From assembly GCA_030041435.1 (NCBI GenBank), contig JASHNW010000077.1:1-64000 (forward strand): DNA of 64,000 nt. Reading direction: 5' to 3'. Below the pieces are notes generated by a model. The model ran no database searches and was not told the origin of the DNA. It worked only from the letters and a program-made list of their open reading frames with translations. This document shows, piece by piece, positions 28,134 through 39,300 of the stretch. The stretch's first letter is position 1. Each line of letters starts with the position of its first letter. This DNA is from Acidobacteriaceae bacterium (GTDB lineage Bacteria; Acidobacteriota; Terriglobia; Terriglobales; Acidobacteriaceae). Made by a program: the position numbers and the translations under genes.

Positions 28134-28901
28134 ATGCTTGAACTGCAGCACCTGTATCGGAGTTATCGCGGCATTCCGGCCATCAGCGACGTGAGTTTTG
28201 CGGTGAAACCGGGCGAGATCGTCGGGTTTCTCGGCCCCAACGGCGCCGGTAAATCCACGACGGTGAAGATCATTACCGGGCTGCTGCGGCCGGACGACGG
28301 GCGCGTGCTGTTCGCGGGCAGGAATATCCACGCCGATCTCGTTGCCTGGCGCGCGATGCTGGGGTACATCCCGGAAGAGGCGCATCTGTACGCGTGGATG
28401 TCGGCGATGGAGTATCTGCAGCTGGTGGGGCGGCTGCGCGGGATGGGCGAAAAGCGGATCCGGGAGAAGGCCGAGACCATGCTGGAGCTGCTGGGACTGG
28501 AGTCGTGGCGGTTTTCGCCGATGACGGTCTACTCGAAAGGGATGCGCCAGCGCGTGCTGATGGTGGCGGCGCTGATGCACGACCCGAAGATGCTGGTCTT
28601 CGACGAGCCGCTGTCCGGCCTGGACGTTCTTTCGGCGCGCCTGTTTCGCGATTTGCTGCACGAGCTGGCAGGGGCGGGGAAGTCGGTTCTCTACATCTCG
28701 CATGTGATGGAGATCGTGGAGCAGCTCTGCGATCGAGTCATCGTCATCGCGCAGGGCAGGATTCTTGCGGATGCGCGGCCCGCCGAACTGACCGCGCTGA
28801 TGAAGCTGCCGACGCTGGAGAAGGTCTTCGCTCAACTGGTGCGCCAGGAAGACACGCTCTCCGCGGCGCACGCGATGGTAGAAGCCATGAGGATTGCCTG
28901 A
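28134..28901 (+). CDS. ABC transporter ATP-binding protein
   Basis: The 255-residue ATPase has Walker A GPNGAGKST (about 37-45), a variant signature YSKGMRQRV in place of LSGGQ, Walker B MLVFDEPLSGLD and the H-loop ISHVME. The YSKGM signature is common in ABC-2 type exporters of the Na+/antibiotic/polysaccharide class. It overlaps the next membrane-protein gene by one base (TGATG), so the two probably form one exporter. Substrate unknown. Confidence 0.9.
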   Translation: MLELQHLYRSYRGIPAISDVSFAVKPGEIVGFLGPNGAGKSTTVKIITGLLRPDDGRVLFAGRNIHADLVAWRAMLGYIPEEAHLYAWMSAMEYLQLVGRLRGMGEKRIREKAETMLELLGLESWRFSPMTVYSKGMRQRVLMVAALMHDPKMLVFDEPLSGLDVLSARLFRDLLHELAGAGKSVLYISHVMEIVEQLCDRVIVIAQGRILADARPAELTALMKLPTLEKVFAQLVRQEDTLSAAHAMVEAMRIA

Positions 28902-30724
28902 TGCCCGTTGTGCAGCGCGCGGCCAGACAGCCCAGGCCCAGCCAGCCACGCGATACGGTGCTGTCGCTCTCAGTGCTGGCGCAGAGCGCCCCGGAAGAAC
29001 CGCAGCAGACGACGCAATTCGCTACCCTGGTCCGGCATTTTTTCGATCGCTTTTTTACGAACGAGATGGCTTCTGCCGAAGGAGACGCGAAGACGCGGCT
29101 GGTGCAGGCGGCGTGCGCGCTGGGCGTGCCAGGCCTGGTCGTGGCGCTGTATCTGTACCCGGTTTACCACTTGCCGCACGGCCCGGTCGGCAAGTACTGG
29201 GGCCCGCGATCTTACTGGGCGCAGGCCGGCGATCACTACTTCTATGTGGCTTTCTCCCTGGTCGCCATGGGCCTGGTGACAATCTTCGAGTGGGATTTGT
29301 TCTTTCCGGATCTGCTCGACGTGTTTGTGCTTTCATCTCTGCCGGTGAAGGCCGGCAGGCTCTTCCGCGCGCGCATAACGGCGATCTTTGTGCTCATCGC
29401 TGCCGCGCTGTTCGATTCGAATGCTCTGGCCGTGCTGGTGTTGCCGGCGGCTACCGATCCGCCGCATCTCTTTCGATTTCTGGCGGCTCATATTGTCGCG
29501 GTCGCCTGCGGCGGAATCTTCGGCGCGGCCTTCTTCCTGGCTCTGGAAGGAATACTGCTGGGACTGCTGGGAGAGCGGGTGTTCCGCAAGCTCGCACTCG
29601 GTCTACAGGGAATTTCCGTCGTGGCGCTGTTCACTGTTCTCTTCGTGTACCCGGCGGTCTGCGGCGTGCTGCGAGCGTTGCTGCAGCCTGGCAACCGAGC
29701 CGCGTTATGGTTTCCGCCTTTCTGGTTTCTTGGGATTTACCAGCGCATTCTGGATGGGTCCGCTGCGCCGCTCATCTTCTCGTCGCTCGCGCACATCGGA
29801 TTCGGAGCAACGGCGGTTGCTTTGGCGGCAACTGCGGCTTCGTATCCTGCTGCGTGGTGGAGGAAAACACGCGGCCTGGTGGAAGGCGCGGTTCGGCGGG
29901 ATGGACAAAACCTGGCCACCGCTCCGGTTCACAGAGTGCTGCATGCGACGCTGGCGCGCACGGCGGCTTGTCGCGCCGTCTGGCATTTCATTGACCAGAA
30001 TCTGGTGCGCGTGCCCCGCTATCGCATGGTGCTGGTGATGTATGGAGGCGCGGGTGCGGCGCTGGTCTTTGCAGCGGTGATGAGGCTAAGGGTGGGGGGA
30101 AGTCATTTCAGCTTCGTGTTCTCGCCGGACGGAGTGCGCGCTGCGGTCCCGATTGTGGCGTTCTGGACCGTGTCCGGTTTGCGCAGCACATTCATGGCGC
30201 CGGCGGATCAGCGCGGGCGATGGATCTTCCGCGCGATTCTCGGCAAAGCCGGACTGCCGCAGGTGCGAGCAGCGCAGCGATGGGCCTTTGCGTGGAGTCT
30301 TCTGCTGTCTGAGGCGGCAGCTGCGTTCGCCTGCGCTGCGCAGCCAGCCGCCCTCCGCGACTGGCGATTCGCAGCGGTACAGGCCATCGTCGCCGCCACG
30401 CTGAGCCTGCTTCTGACCGACGCCTTCTTCCTCCGGATCAAAACCATCCCCTTTACCGGAGCCAGGCCAAATTCCGCCACAAATTTCGCGCTGCTGCTTA
30501 TCCCTTACCTGGGCTTCTTTCCCGCGATTGTGCTGTTCACGGTCGCCTTGGAGCCCATGCTGGAAGCCAGCTTCGGGCGTTTGGCAGCGGCGGTTGCGGT
30601 GGCGTGCGGGGCACACTTCTGGCTGCGGCATGTGCATTGCGTCGGGATGGAGGAGCACGTTCTGCAGATAGACGCGGATGAGGACCAGGAAGACTTTCCC
30701 CTGCGGCTCGGCCTTCGCTATTGA
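28901..30724 (+). CDS. Large ABC-associated integral membrane protein
   Basis: The 607-residue protein has around twelve hydrophobic segments (for example VPGLVVALYLYPVYH, FYVAFSLVAMGLVTIF, LVFAAVMRL, FALLLIPYLGFFPAIVLF) and a mid-length soluble loop. I recognise no precise family. Position and coupling to the ATPase suggest that it is the permease. The first 60 residues are soluble and Gln/Arg-rich. ATG 28901 sits in the ATPase stop codon. Confidence 0.75.
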   Translation: MPVVQRAARQPRPSQPRDTVLSLSVLAQSAPEEPQQTTQFATLVRHFFDRFFTNEMASAEGDAKTRLVQAACALGVPGLVVALYLYPVYHLPHGPVGKYWGPRSYWAQAGDHYFYVAFSLVAMGLVTIFEWDLFFPDLLDVFVLSSLPVKAGRLFRARITAIFVLIAAALFDSNALAVLVLPAATDPPHLFRFLAAHIVAVACGGIFGAAFFLALEGILLGLLGERVFRKLALGLQGISVVALFTVLFVYPAVCGVLRALLQPGNRAALWFPPFWFLGIYQRILDGSAAPLIFSSLAHIGFGATAVALAATAASYPAAWWRKTRGLVEGAVRRDGQNLATAPVHRVLHATLARTAACRAVWHFIDQNLVRVPRYRMVLVMYGGAGAALVFAAVMRLRVGGSHFSFVFSPDGVRAAVPIVAFWTVSGLRSTFMAPADQRGRWIFRAILGKAGLPQVRAAQRWAFAWSLLLSEAAAAFACAAQPAALRDWRFAAVQAIVAATLSLLLTDAFFLRIKTIPFTGARPNSATNFALLLIPYLGFFPAIVLFTVALEPMLEASFGRLAAAVAVACGAHFWLRHVHCVGMEEHVLQIDADEDQEDFPLRLGLRY

Positions 30725-30803
30725 GCACAAGTCGCGCACCCTTGCTTCTGCAACTTGCAAGTCATGCTGTGCGGCCTGCAAACTGGGTCGAGGGGTCCAC
30801 GCC

Positions 30804-32651
30804 ATGTCGCGTCATCTTTTATCCCGCAGACGTTTTGTGCAATCCGGCGCCGCTGCTGCGGCTGCTATCGCTGGCAGTGGCGCCTGGAGCAAATTGGCTT
30901 TGGCTGAGCCCACCGCTCCAGGCAACATTCTTTCGCAGTTCGACTACAGCGATGTGTTCCTGTCGAGCGATCTGCACGAGGCGCAGCTGCACGAGACCCA
31001 TGCGGTCCTGATGCAGCTGAGCGACGACAGTTTGCTGAAGCCGTTGCGGCAGATGGTGGGCATGCCTGCGCCAGGGGAAGACCTTGGCGACTGGTACCAC
31101 TACGATCCGGACCTGTCGCGCTTTCCCGGAGATGCGGGATTTGCGCCGGCGTGTACTTTCGGCCAGTGGATATCCGCGCTGGCCCGCATGTACGCCATCA
31201 CCGGCGATGAGGCGACGCGAGCCAAAGTGCTGCGTCTGAATCGGCTGTACGCGCAGACGATCAGCCCCGACTTCTACACGAACAATCGATTTCCGGCGTA
31301 TTGCTACGACAAGATGGTGCTTGCGATGCTTGACTCGCGCAGCTACGCGCACGATCCCGATGCTCTCGCGATTCTGGAGCACACCACCAATACAGCGTTG
31401 CCGTGTTTGCCGCCTCATGCGGTGGAACACGGCGTGTCGTGGAGGCCGGACAGGCACGATCCATCGTGGACGTGGGACGAGTCATACACCATGCCTGAGA
31501 ATCTTTTCCTGGCATACCAGAGAGGAGCGGGGGAGCGGTATCGCGACCTCGCATTTCGCTACCTCGACGACCAGGCCTGGTTCGATCCGCTGGCCCGCGG
31601 CGAAAACGTGCTGGCCGGCCGCCATGCGTACAGCTATGTGAACTCGCTCAGCTCCGCCATGATGGCCTGGATGGTCGGTGGCAGCGAGTCGCATCTGCGC
31701 GCTGCGAAGAACGCCTACCGTTTCCTGATGGAGCAGAGTTACGCAACCGGCGGGTGGGGGCCCGACGAGCAGCTGCGCGCGCCGGGCAGCAACGACGTCT
31801 TTGCCAGCCTCAGCAACACGCACGCCAGCTTTGAGACGCCCTGCGGCAGCTACGCGCACTTCAAACTGACGCGCTACCTGCTGCGGGTAACCCGCGATGC
31901 CCGCTATGGCGACAGCATGGAGCGCACGATGTACAACACCGCGCTCGGCGCCAAACCTCTGCAGGATAACGGCCAGGCCTTCTATTATTCCGACTACAAC
32001 TTCAACGGCAAACGCGTGTATAAGACTGCCCACTGGCCGTGCTGCTCCGGCACGCTGCCGCAGGTTGCGGCGGACTATCGCATTCAGGCGTATTTTCACG
32101 ACGATCGCGATCTCTTCGTGAACCTCTATGTTCCGTCGACGGTGCGCTGGGCGCGGGGAGGCTCGTTATTTTCGCTTACGCAGACCAGCGCGTGGCCGTA
32201 CGATGCAAACATTTCGTTCGAGGTCAACACGGCGGCGCCAGCCGATGCGACGATTTACTTACGCATTCCGCAGTGGACCAGCGGGGCCTCCATAACGGTG
32301 AACGGTAAACGCTGGACAGGACCAGTCGAATCCGGAAGCTTTGCCGGGGTGCGCCGCACCTGGAAAGATGGCGACCGCGTTGAACTGGAGATGCCGCTGC
32401 CGGTACGCCTGGAAGCTATTGACCCGCAACACCCGAATACGGTCGCTGTGATGCGGGGACCGCTGGTGCTTTTTGCAATCAAACCAGAGCAGGACACGCC
32501 CATGCCCGCGTTCGATCGCAATGCATTGCTCGGCATCCGCCAGGTCTCTCAGCGGCTATGGGAGGCTCCGGCAGGGAACTCCACGTTCCGTTTCGCGCCA
32601 TTCACCGAGTTGGGCGACCAGCCTTACACCACGTATCTGCAGACCAGCTAG
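30804..32651 (+). CDS. GH127 (DUF1680) family glycosidase, Tat-exported
   Basis: The 615-residue protein begins MSRHLLSRRRFVQSGAAAAA, a twin-arginine signal (SRRRFVQ). The body has the (alpha/alpha)6-type pattern with VLMQLSDDSLLKPLRQM, ETCGS-like FETPCGSYAHFKLTRY, MYNTALG and the Cys motif HWPCCSGTLPQ. GH127 beta-L-arabinofuranosidases use a cysteine nucleophile in such a CC motif. C-terminal beta strands follow (YLRIPQWTSGASITVNGK). The likely role is trimming arabinofuranosides or similar sugars from plant glycans, in the periplasm. It is convergent with the LacI-linked cluster. Confidence 0.82.
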   Translation: MSRHLLSRRRFVQSGAAAAAAIAGSGAWSKLALAEPTAPGNILSQFDYSDVFLSSDLHEAQLHETHAVLMQLSDDSLLKPLRQMVGMPAPGEDLGDWYHYDPDLSRFPGDAGFAPACTFGQWISALARMYAITGDEATRAKVLRLNRLYAQTISPDFYTNNRFPAYCYDKMVLAMLDSRSYAHDPDALAILEHTTNTALPCLPPHAVEHGVSWRPDRHDPSWTWDESYTMPENLFLAYQRGAGERYRDLAFRYLDDQAWFDPLARGENVLAGRHAYSYVNSLSSAMMAWMVGGSESHLRAAKNAYRFLMEQSYATGGWGPDEQLRAPGSNDVFASLSNTHASFETPCGSYAHFKLTRYLLRVTRDARYGDSMERTMYNTALGAKPLQDNGQAFYYSDYNFNGKRVYKTAHWPCCSGTLPQVAADYRIQAYFHDDRDLFVNLYVPSTVRWARGGSLFSLTQTSAWPYDANISFEVNTAAPADATIYLRIPQWTSGASITVNGKRWTGPVESGSFAGVRRTWKDGDRVELEMPLPVRLEAIDPQHPNTVAVMRGPLVLFAIKPEQDTPMPAFDRNALLGIRQVSQRLWEAPAGNSTFRFAPFTELGDQPYTTYLQTS

Positions 32652-32761
32652 ATGCTCTTAGATCCAGGTCCCGGTGCGACGAATTTATCGCGGTCGCGCC
32701 TTGTCCAGTGAACTCCAATCCTGCAGAATGTCCCGGTGCCCGGTGGAACTTCGGGCCTGCT

Positions 32762-34558
32762 CTAATAGGTCACGAGATATACGCTACCTTTCAGACTTAC
32801 AGGATCTTTTTCCGTGGATTGAAAGGTCAACGTTAGAGGCTCACCGGGGTGGATATCTTTCTGGCTAATTTCGCCGGCCGCCCAGGACAGGCCCGCCCAG
32901 ATCACGCGGTTATATTCCTCGCGAATGGGCAGCTGCCTGTCCCCCTGTTCCGCCCTGAGCAGAAATACCTTGCCCATGTTCGTGCCGTTGGGCGGGCCGC
33001 CGGCCCAGGTACGGCGGAGGCTGCCATCCGGCGCATACTGCTGCATCATGAGACGCAGGTTGCCGCCGGCAGGTGCGGAAATGGTCGCCTGGATTTGACC
33101 TTTGCCCGTGGACGAAAATTTGGCTGTTACGGGACGGATGGCACGAGGGATGACGATATCCTGCTGAACGCCGAAGTCGTAGACAGAGGAGGCGTACTTG
33201 CCGAAGCCTGCGACGGCCATCTGGCCGGGGCCGAGTTGGATCGAATGAGGCGTGAGGCGCGGGACAAAGCCGGCATCACGGAAGAGTAACTTACCTGAAC
33301 CGAGCGGCTTTTGGTCGGGGGACAGCAACGGTAAATTGATGGTGGCGACGTTCTGCGCAGGATTCACGACAACATAGACGCTGCCATCTGAATCGAGAGC
33401 GCCGAAGCCATAGGATTGCACATCGCCGGGAATCCCTCCGAAGCTTCGAATGCGGCCCTCAGACTGAAAATGGAGGAAGAGCGACTGGACGCGAGCGAAC
33501 CACGCGGCGTCGGCCGGTGTCATGAGCTCGAGATTGCCGTAGGTGGTGTTGATCCATCCGCCCCGTGCGAGCATAAGAATGAGCGAACCCTTCCATTCCT
33601 GGAAGCCGCGCCGGTAGATGGTGCCGGTATTGCCGGGCATGAAGCTTGTGGTGTCAATGCGCTCAAGTGGCACGCCGGATTGTTCGTAGCGGCGCGCCTG
33701 GTGGTCGCTGTAGATTTCGAGCGATCGCCAGAAATTCATCTCGGGCACATCGCCGGGGCGGGGATCGCCGCAGTAGAGCGCATCGAAAACCTGGAGCCAC
33801 TGCAGATCGATGGGGTCGTGGAACGGAAAGGGGTAGTAGGTGGAGTCCATGACGCCACCGAAGCCGTTGAAGGCTTCCAAAACGACATCGGGATTTTTGC
33901 GCCGGAAAGCGGCGAGCGCATTACGCAGAGCCGTGGAGTTGCGGCGGACGATTTCTTCTTTGCTGAGTGTAGCTTCAGCCTGTGGGGTGGCGGCGGTGAG
34001 GTCGGCGAAATCAAAGAGATACATGCGGACACCGCGGCCATACCAGTACTGCAGAGTGTTCATGAAGTCGGGGAGGAAACCGCCCTCGAACATCGACATG
34101 GCCGTGCCCTGCTTGTTGAGGGAGTCGCGCCATGCCGGCGCGGCATTGAGATGAACGAGGGTGTTGGTGCTGAACCAGAGGCCGGGGCGGATGCCGTTCT
34201 CGAGGCACTTCTTCAGCCATGCGTCCGGACCGTTGGGCCAGTTCGGTTTTTTCCAGGTGCGATAGGCGCCATCGGGCGCAAACCAGAACGCGTCCATTGC
34301 GTAGTAGTCGAAGCGGACGCCGGCTCTCTTGAGACGCAGGACGTTATCGAGCTCCTGCATGGCTAACTTCTCGGTCAGCGGTACGTTATCGGACAGCTCG
34401 TCGTAGGTAGACCAGTTATCGTAGACAGAAACAGGGCCGGGGATGGTGGGCGAGCCAAGATCGTTTCGGTTATAACGCTGCTGTGGGTAACTATTTGCAC
34501 CGGCGGCAATAATAAGGAGCGCGCTTGCAGCCGCGAGGATGCTACGAAACCTGATCAT
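32762..34558 (-). CDS. Secreted TIM-barrel glycoside hydrolase, alpha-galactosidase-like (GH27/GH36 type)
   Basis: The 598-residue protein has a signal peptide (MIRFRSILAAASALLIIAAG), then a barrel-like domain: SVYDNWSTYDEL, RFDYYAMDAFWF, IRPGLWFSTNTL, GVRMYLFDFADL with a candidate nucleophile Asp, and FHDPIDLQWLQVFDALYCGD. It ends with beta-rich modules. The arrangement resembles clan GH-D enzymes, but the family assignment is tentative. Its ATG overlaps the stop of the beta-helix gene by four bases, so it is the last gene of the receptor operon. Confidence 0.6.
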   Translation of the reverse strand: MIRFRSILAAASALLIIAAGANSYPQQRYNRNDLGSPTIPGPVSVYDNWSTYDELSDNVPLTEKLAMQELDNVLRLKRAGVRFDYYAMDAFWFAPDGAYRTWKKPNWPNGPDAWLKKCLENGIRPGLWFSTNTLVHLNAAPAWRDSLNKQGTAMSMFEGGFLPDFMNTLQYWYGRGVRMYLFDFADLTAATPQAEATLSKEEIVRRNSTALRNALAAFRRKNPDVVLEAFNGFGGVMDSTYYPFPFHDPIDLQWLQVFDALYCGDPRPGDVPEMNFWRSLEIYSDHQARRYEQSGVPLERIDTTSFMPGNTGTIYRRGFQEWKGSLILMLARGGWINTTYGNLELMTPADAAWFARVQSLFLHFQSEGRIRSFGGIPGDVQSYGFGALDSDGSVYVVVNPAQNVATINLPLLSPDQKPLGSGKLLFRDAGFVPRLTPHSIQLGPGQMAVAGFGKYASSVYDFGVQQDIVIPRAIRPVTAKFSSTGKGQIQATISAPAGGNLRLMMQQYAPDGSLRRTWAGGPPNGTNMGKVFLLRAEQGDRQLPIREEYNRVIWAGLSWAAGEISQKDIHPGEPLTLTFQSTEKDPVSLKGSVYLVTY

Positions 34559-36384
34559 TCAGAAGTGACTCCCATTTGCGCGTAGATGGGCTCGCCAAGG
34601 TCGCGGCGGAGCATGTAGCCCATTCCGGCCGGCCCTTCAAATCCATCCCAGTGCACGCCCCCTGCGCCGCCAGGGGCGATCAAGTCGGTTTGTTCCCGAC
34701 CGGTGGCGACAGATTGCGTGACGACAATGCCCTGGAAATCGAGATCGAGGATCGCGTTGCGGAAGGCGGGGTTGCTGAAGAGGGCAGCGTCAGGCGAAAT
34801 AAGGCGCAGGTTGATCCGCAATCCTTTGGATTGATATTGGAGTGCGAAGCTGCGCAGGACGACGATTTGCCGCAGAGCATCGTCGTCGAGCAATCCCTGG
34901 GCATTGAGGGCCACAGGCAGCGTGCAGGAGAGCTGCGGGGCGGATGTGCCGGGCCGTGGTGGTTGCACCGGCCATTGATCGAGCGGCCGCTGTTCGAAGA
35001 CGCTGTGTTGTTCCTGATTCCCTGCACTCTGGATGGCGGCAAGGCTCGAGAAGCGCTGCGTTCCGTGACGCCACTGCGGATGGCCAAGGCCGTAGTAGCG
35101 GTAATGATTATGTGACAGCGACAGCGACGTATTGCTGTCGACGAGCCAGGGCGCGGTGGAGTCGATGGAGTTGTCGCGAAAGACAGCGGAACCGGACGCG
35201 ATGGTGGCGTTATTGAGGAGAGCCGGAGCGTTGTTGAAGGGACGCCAAAGGACGGTATTGTTGTCGATCGTAAGGCCGTCGATGGAGCCGCCATTCCAGG
35301 TGTAGATGAAGATTGCCCCCTGATAGTCAGCCATGCGGGGGCTGCGGCCGTTGTCGATGCATAAGTTGCCGCGCACCACGCTCTGGCGAGTTACAAAGCC
35401 AGCGCCAAAGACAGCGACACAGTAACCCTGGGTATCATGGCCGTAGTTATCGAGTACAGAGTTTCGCGTGTTACCGTAATCGATGTCGTATGCGCCGCCG
35501 TCGACTCCAGGGCTGTCTGTGAGGAAGGCTTCGTTGTTCTGAACGACGCAGTCGTCGCACATCCAGGTCCAGATGGCGTTGGGCGTACCGATGGATTGGG
35601 TGTTTTGCATGCCGGTGTTCCAGGCGACGCTGGAGTCGATCATGCCGTGGCGGACGCGGAAGAGGACGATGCCGTCGCCCGGAACGTCGTGGATCGCGGA
35701 GTTGCGAATAGCGACGTTGCTGCTCCAGTCGGACTCAGGCGGATAGCCGATGTCGCCGCCGCCAACGAGAATGCCGACCCACTGATTGGTGTTCCATGCG
35801 GTGACCCCATCGATGAGCACATCGTCGAAGTGGCACCTGGCGCTGACCGGGGAGACGGCGACGAGGCCGCTTTCCTTGTGCTTCATCGTGCCGCCGATGA
35901 GGTCGTGAACGGCGAGGTTGGCGAGGTGAATGTGGTGGAGGATACCGTTGTCGCCGCTGATGAAGACGCCGTTGATACGGCCGCCGGCGAGGTCGAGCGA
36001 GTCGATCTCCCAATGCTCCTGATTGAAGAGGCGGAGGGCCTGGGCAGCATCGGGATCGGCGACGATCCGCGGGCGTGGACCTTCGCCGTACGCGGTGAGG
36101 CGGATGGGAGCGCCGTCCGATCCGGACCCGGACGGAGCCACGGAGCCGTGGCAGGTGGTTCCGCGGCGGATGGCAATAACATCGCCCGGCCCGTACCTTC
36201 TCGCATTGAGTTGGTCGAGAGAGTTCCACGGAGACTGCGGGGAGAGCCCGTTGCCGCCGGGCGCGCTGCCGCAGTCCAGGTAATAGCTATGAGGAACCGT
36301 GGGCGGCGCGGAGTTCTGCGCCATGCCCACAAGTCCACCACAAAGGAAAGGCAGCAGGCAAAACAGCCTGACTCGCGATGGCAT
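34555..36384 (-). CDS. Secreted right-handed beta-helix protein, polysaccharide lyase-like
   Basis: The 609-residue protein has a signal peptide (MPSRVRLFCLLPFLCGGLVG). It then shows YYLDCGSAPGGNGLSPQSPWNSL, a usual opening of parallel beta-helix enzymes, followed by repeated coils rich in N, G, I and V (RINGVFISGDNGILHHIHLA, NSAIHDVPGDGIVLFRV, RNSVLDNYGHDTQGYCVAVF). It is likely to bind or cleave an acidic or pectic polysaccharide. No catalytic set can be named. It sits between the receptor and the glycosidase, overlapping both by one to four bases. Confidence 0.7.
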   Translation of the reverse strand: MPSRVRLFCLLPFLCGGLVGMAQNSAPPTVPHSYYLDCGSAPGGNGLSPQSPWNSLDQLNARRYGPGDVIAIRRGTTCHGSVAPSGSGSDGAPIRLTAYGEGPRPRIVADPDAAQALRLFNQEHWEIDSLDLAGGRINGVFISGDNGILHHIHLANLAVHDLIGGTMKHKESGLVAVSPVSARCHFDDVLIDGVTAWNTNQWVGILVGGGDIGYPPESDWSSNVAIRNSAIHDVPGDGIVLFRVRHGMIDSSVAWNTGMQNTQSIGTPNAIWTWMCDDCVVQNNEAFLTDSPGVDGGAYDIDYGNTRNSVLDNYGHDTQGYCVAVFGAGFVTRQSVVRGNLCIDNGRSPRMADYQGAIFIYTWNGGSIDGLTIDNNTVLWRPFNNAPALLNNATIASGSAVFRDNSIDSTAPWLVDSNTSLSLSHNHYRYYGLGHPQWRHGTQRFSSLAAIQSAGNQEQHSVFEQRPLDQWPVQPPRPGTSAPQLSCTLPVALNAQGLLDDDALRQIVVLRSFALQYQSKGLRINLRLISPDAALFSNPAFRNAILDLDFQGIVVTQSVATGREQTDLIAPGGAGGVHWDGFEGPAGMGYMLRRDLGEPIYAQMGVTSE

Positions 36385-39300
36385 CAGAAAATAAATTTCC
36401 CCGCTATCTGGGCGATTCTCGGATTGCCGACGCTGGCGCTGGTGATCTGGCCGAAGTTGCCTACGTCGTTCTCGTCGCCGTTTGGATTGTCAAAATGCGG
36501 AGTGTTCAAGGTATTGAACATCTCGAAACGCAATTCCAGGTTATACCTTTCCGCCATCTGGAATGTCTTGAACAGCGACGAGTCCAGGTTGATGTAACCT
36601 GGCCCGTAGAGCAGGTTTCTTGCGGCGTCTCCAGGGGCGTTGCAGGTGACTGAAGTGGGAGTCGAACAGTCGAAGGCCGCGTCGCTGAAGGCAGCGGTGT
36701 TGAAGTAGTGCAGCAGGGTGCGCTGGCTGCGCGGGAGCACGGGATTGCCGATCACGTCCGGACGCAGTCCTGGCAGCACGGAAGAGGGGTTATTGCCGCG
36801 AACGATGTTGACGGGCGTGCCGGTCCGCATGGTGTAGATGGAGTTGATCTGCCAACCACCGAGAATTGCATTGGTGGCCGCATTCCAGTTTGGAAAGAAG
36901 CGCTGGCCCTGGCCCCACGGCAACTTATACAGTCCGCTGAAAACGAAGTTTTGGCGGACGTCGTCATCGGAGTTCCCCCACTCGTCGTGGAGGTTGTACG
37001 GGCTTTGGGGCTCATTGTTGTTGTAGTGACCAAGGTTGAAAGGCGGCGGGCCGTTGTCGAGATTGTGGCTGTAGGTGTAGGCAAGCAGGAAGCTGAGGTT
37101 GCGCGACTGGCGCTTGGTGAACTTCACCTGCAGCGCGTTATAACTGGCGCTGCCGTAATCGCCGAGATACTGAATCTTGCCCAGATTGCTGGTGAGCCGA
37201 TTGTCGTTATGGTTCGCGCCGTTATAAGGGTTTGCGTTGATATCTCCGATCTGGTAGGAGAGGTTGTGAGCCAGCGTGCCGACATAGGAGACATCGAGAG
37301 ACAGATTCGGGCCCAGCGCGCGCTCCACGGCTACATCGAACAACTGTGAAACGCCGGTCTTCAGATGAGGGTCGACAGCGAAGGTGGTTTCCAGGCTGCC
37401 GTTGGAGAGCGTGGCAGGATTGATGCGGCCGCTGGACGGCGCGTTAATGGTTGTGTTGCGAGGAACCCCGGTGTCCAGGACATACTCGTAGGGCGGGCCG
37501 TCGTACCAGTAATTCGTGTAGACAAACTGCTCTGCGAAAGGCGTGTTCTGGGTGAGAAAGTCCTCCCTGCCATCGTTCTCCGGAGAGAAAAAGACACCAT
37601 AACCGGCACGCACAACGGTCTTCGGATTGATGAGATAGCTAATGCCGAAGCGGGGGCCGAAGTCGTCTTTGCGGCCGTTCATCAGTGTGCGGGAGTTGCC
37701 GCCAGCGCCGGCCAGCAGTATGTCGCCGCTGGCGATGTCGTAGTTGGATTCGTAGTTGTGAGCCTCGGTGTAGGGCGCGTAATACTCCCAGCGCAGGCCG
37801 TAGTTCAGGGTCATGCGATCGCTGACCCGAAAAGTGTCCTGGCCGTAGAGCCCGAGATACCAGCTCTGCGTATGAGGCTGCGTCAGTTGCAGGCCGATAT
37901 CGACGTCGAAAGGCAGGCCGAGGAGCAGGTCGGCGATGTCGGAGCCGCCATTGGGAAAGGCAGCGCCGCTGACGTAGTAGCTGTAAGTCGGGTCAGAGGT
38001 TTGGGAGAATCCATAGCTGCCGTAATACTCAAAACCGGTGGGAAAGAGCGAGAAGACGGGATGTGAATTGAGGCCGCGGAACTCCTCGCCGAACTTGAAC
38101 TCGTGTCGCTGGATGGAACTCCAGATGAAGTTGTCAGCAATGGAGTAATTGTCGTCTGTTACATGATAGGGCTTGTAGGTGGATCCGCCGGCGAGGTATC
38201 CGGTGCCAAGATAGATGTATGGGTATCCAATGGTGGCAGTGTAGCCGGGGACAGTGATATTGCCTACCCCATATTTGGCTGAATAATCGGTACCGTTCAG
38301 CAGGCTGTACAGGTTTTCGTGGTAACTGGAAAAGCCGCCGCGCAGTTCGTTGGTGGTGGTGGGGCTGAAAACGTGGGCATAGGTTCCGGAGATGGTCTCG
38401 CCTTCCACATCTTCCTTGTTGGCCTGGTCGGCGTCACCGGCTCCGGGAACCACGGTGTGGCCCCAGTAAGGATCGGTGACAAGCTGGTTGGAATTGAAGT
38501 AGTGGAAGGTGAGATAGATGCGGTCCTTGTCAGATATGTTCTGATCGAACCGCGAGTCCACCTGGTTCTGACGATAATTGACCGGCGAATCGACGAAGAA
38601 GTTGTCGAACCAGCCGTTGTCGATGCCCGGCAAATTCGGTTTGGGGAAGAAGTTGAGCAGTGTATTTTTGCCGGCGGGACTGACCCGATTGGCGGGGATG
38701 ACGTTACCGGCAAACTGCTGGGAGCAGCCGCCGTAGCAGGGATAGGAGACATTGGGGTCGAAGATGTTAACTTTGAGGCCCGCCGGGGCACCGTATCCCA
38801 GCCCTGCAAAGGGGTCGACCATCTGGGACAGATCTGCGGAGCCGTCAGCGAGAAAGCTGATCTGGTTGAGCGGAGGAGTGCCGTCGAGGTAGGTGTAGGC
38901 GTTTGTCTGGCGGGTACCCTCGTAGGAACCGAAGAAGAAAGCCTTGTTGTGGACGATGGGACCGCCCAGTGTGCCGCCGTAGTTGTGCTGTTTGAGGATG
39001 GAAGGAGGCTCTTTGGCGCCCAAAAAGCCATACGGCCGGGCGGCCGTGAAGTTGGGGCGGAAAAACTCATAGGCGTCGCCATGGAACTGGTTCGTGCCGG
39101 CTTTGGTGTCGATGGAGACAACGGCGCCGGCGGAACTGCCAAACTCAGCGTTGTAGGCGGAGGTCGCGACCTTGAATTCCTGAACGGAGTCGACGCTGGG
39201 GACGACAGTGATGTCCTGGGTGCGGTTGGTGGTCGACTCAACGCCGTCGATGGTGATGGAGTTCCCGTATTCGCGGGTACCGTTAGAGGAAATCGAAAAC

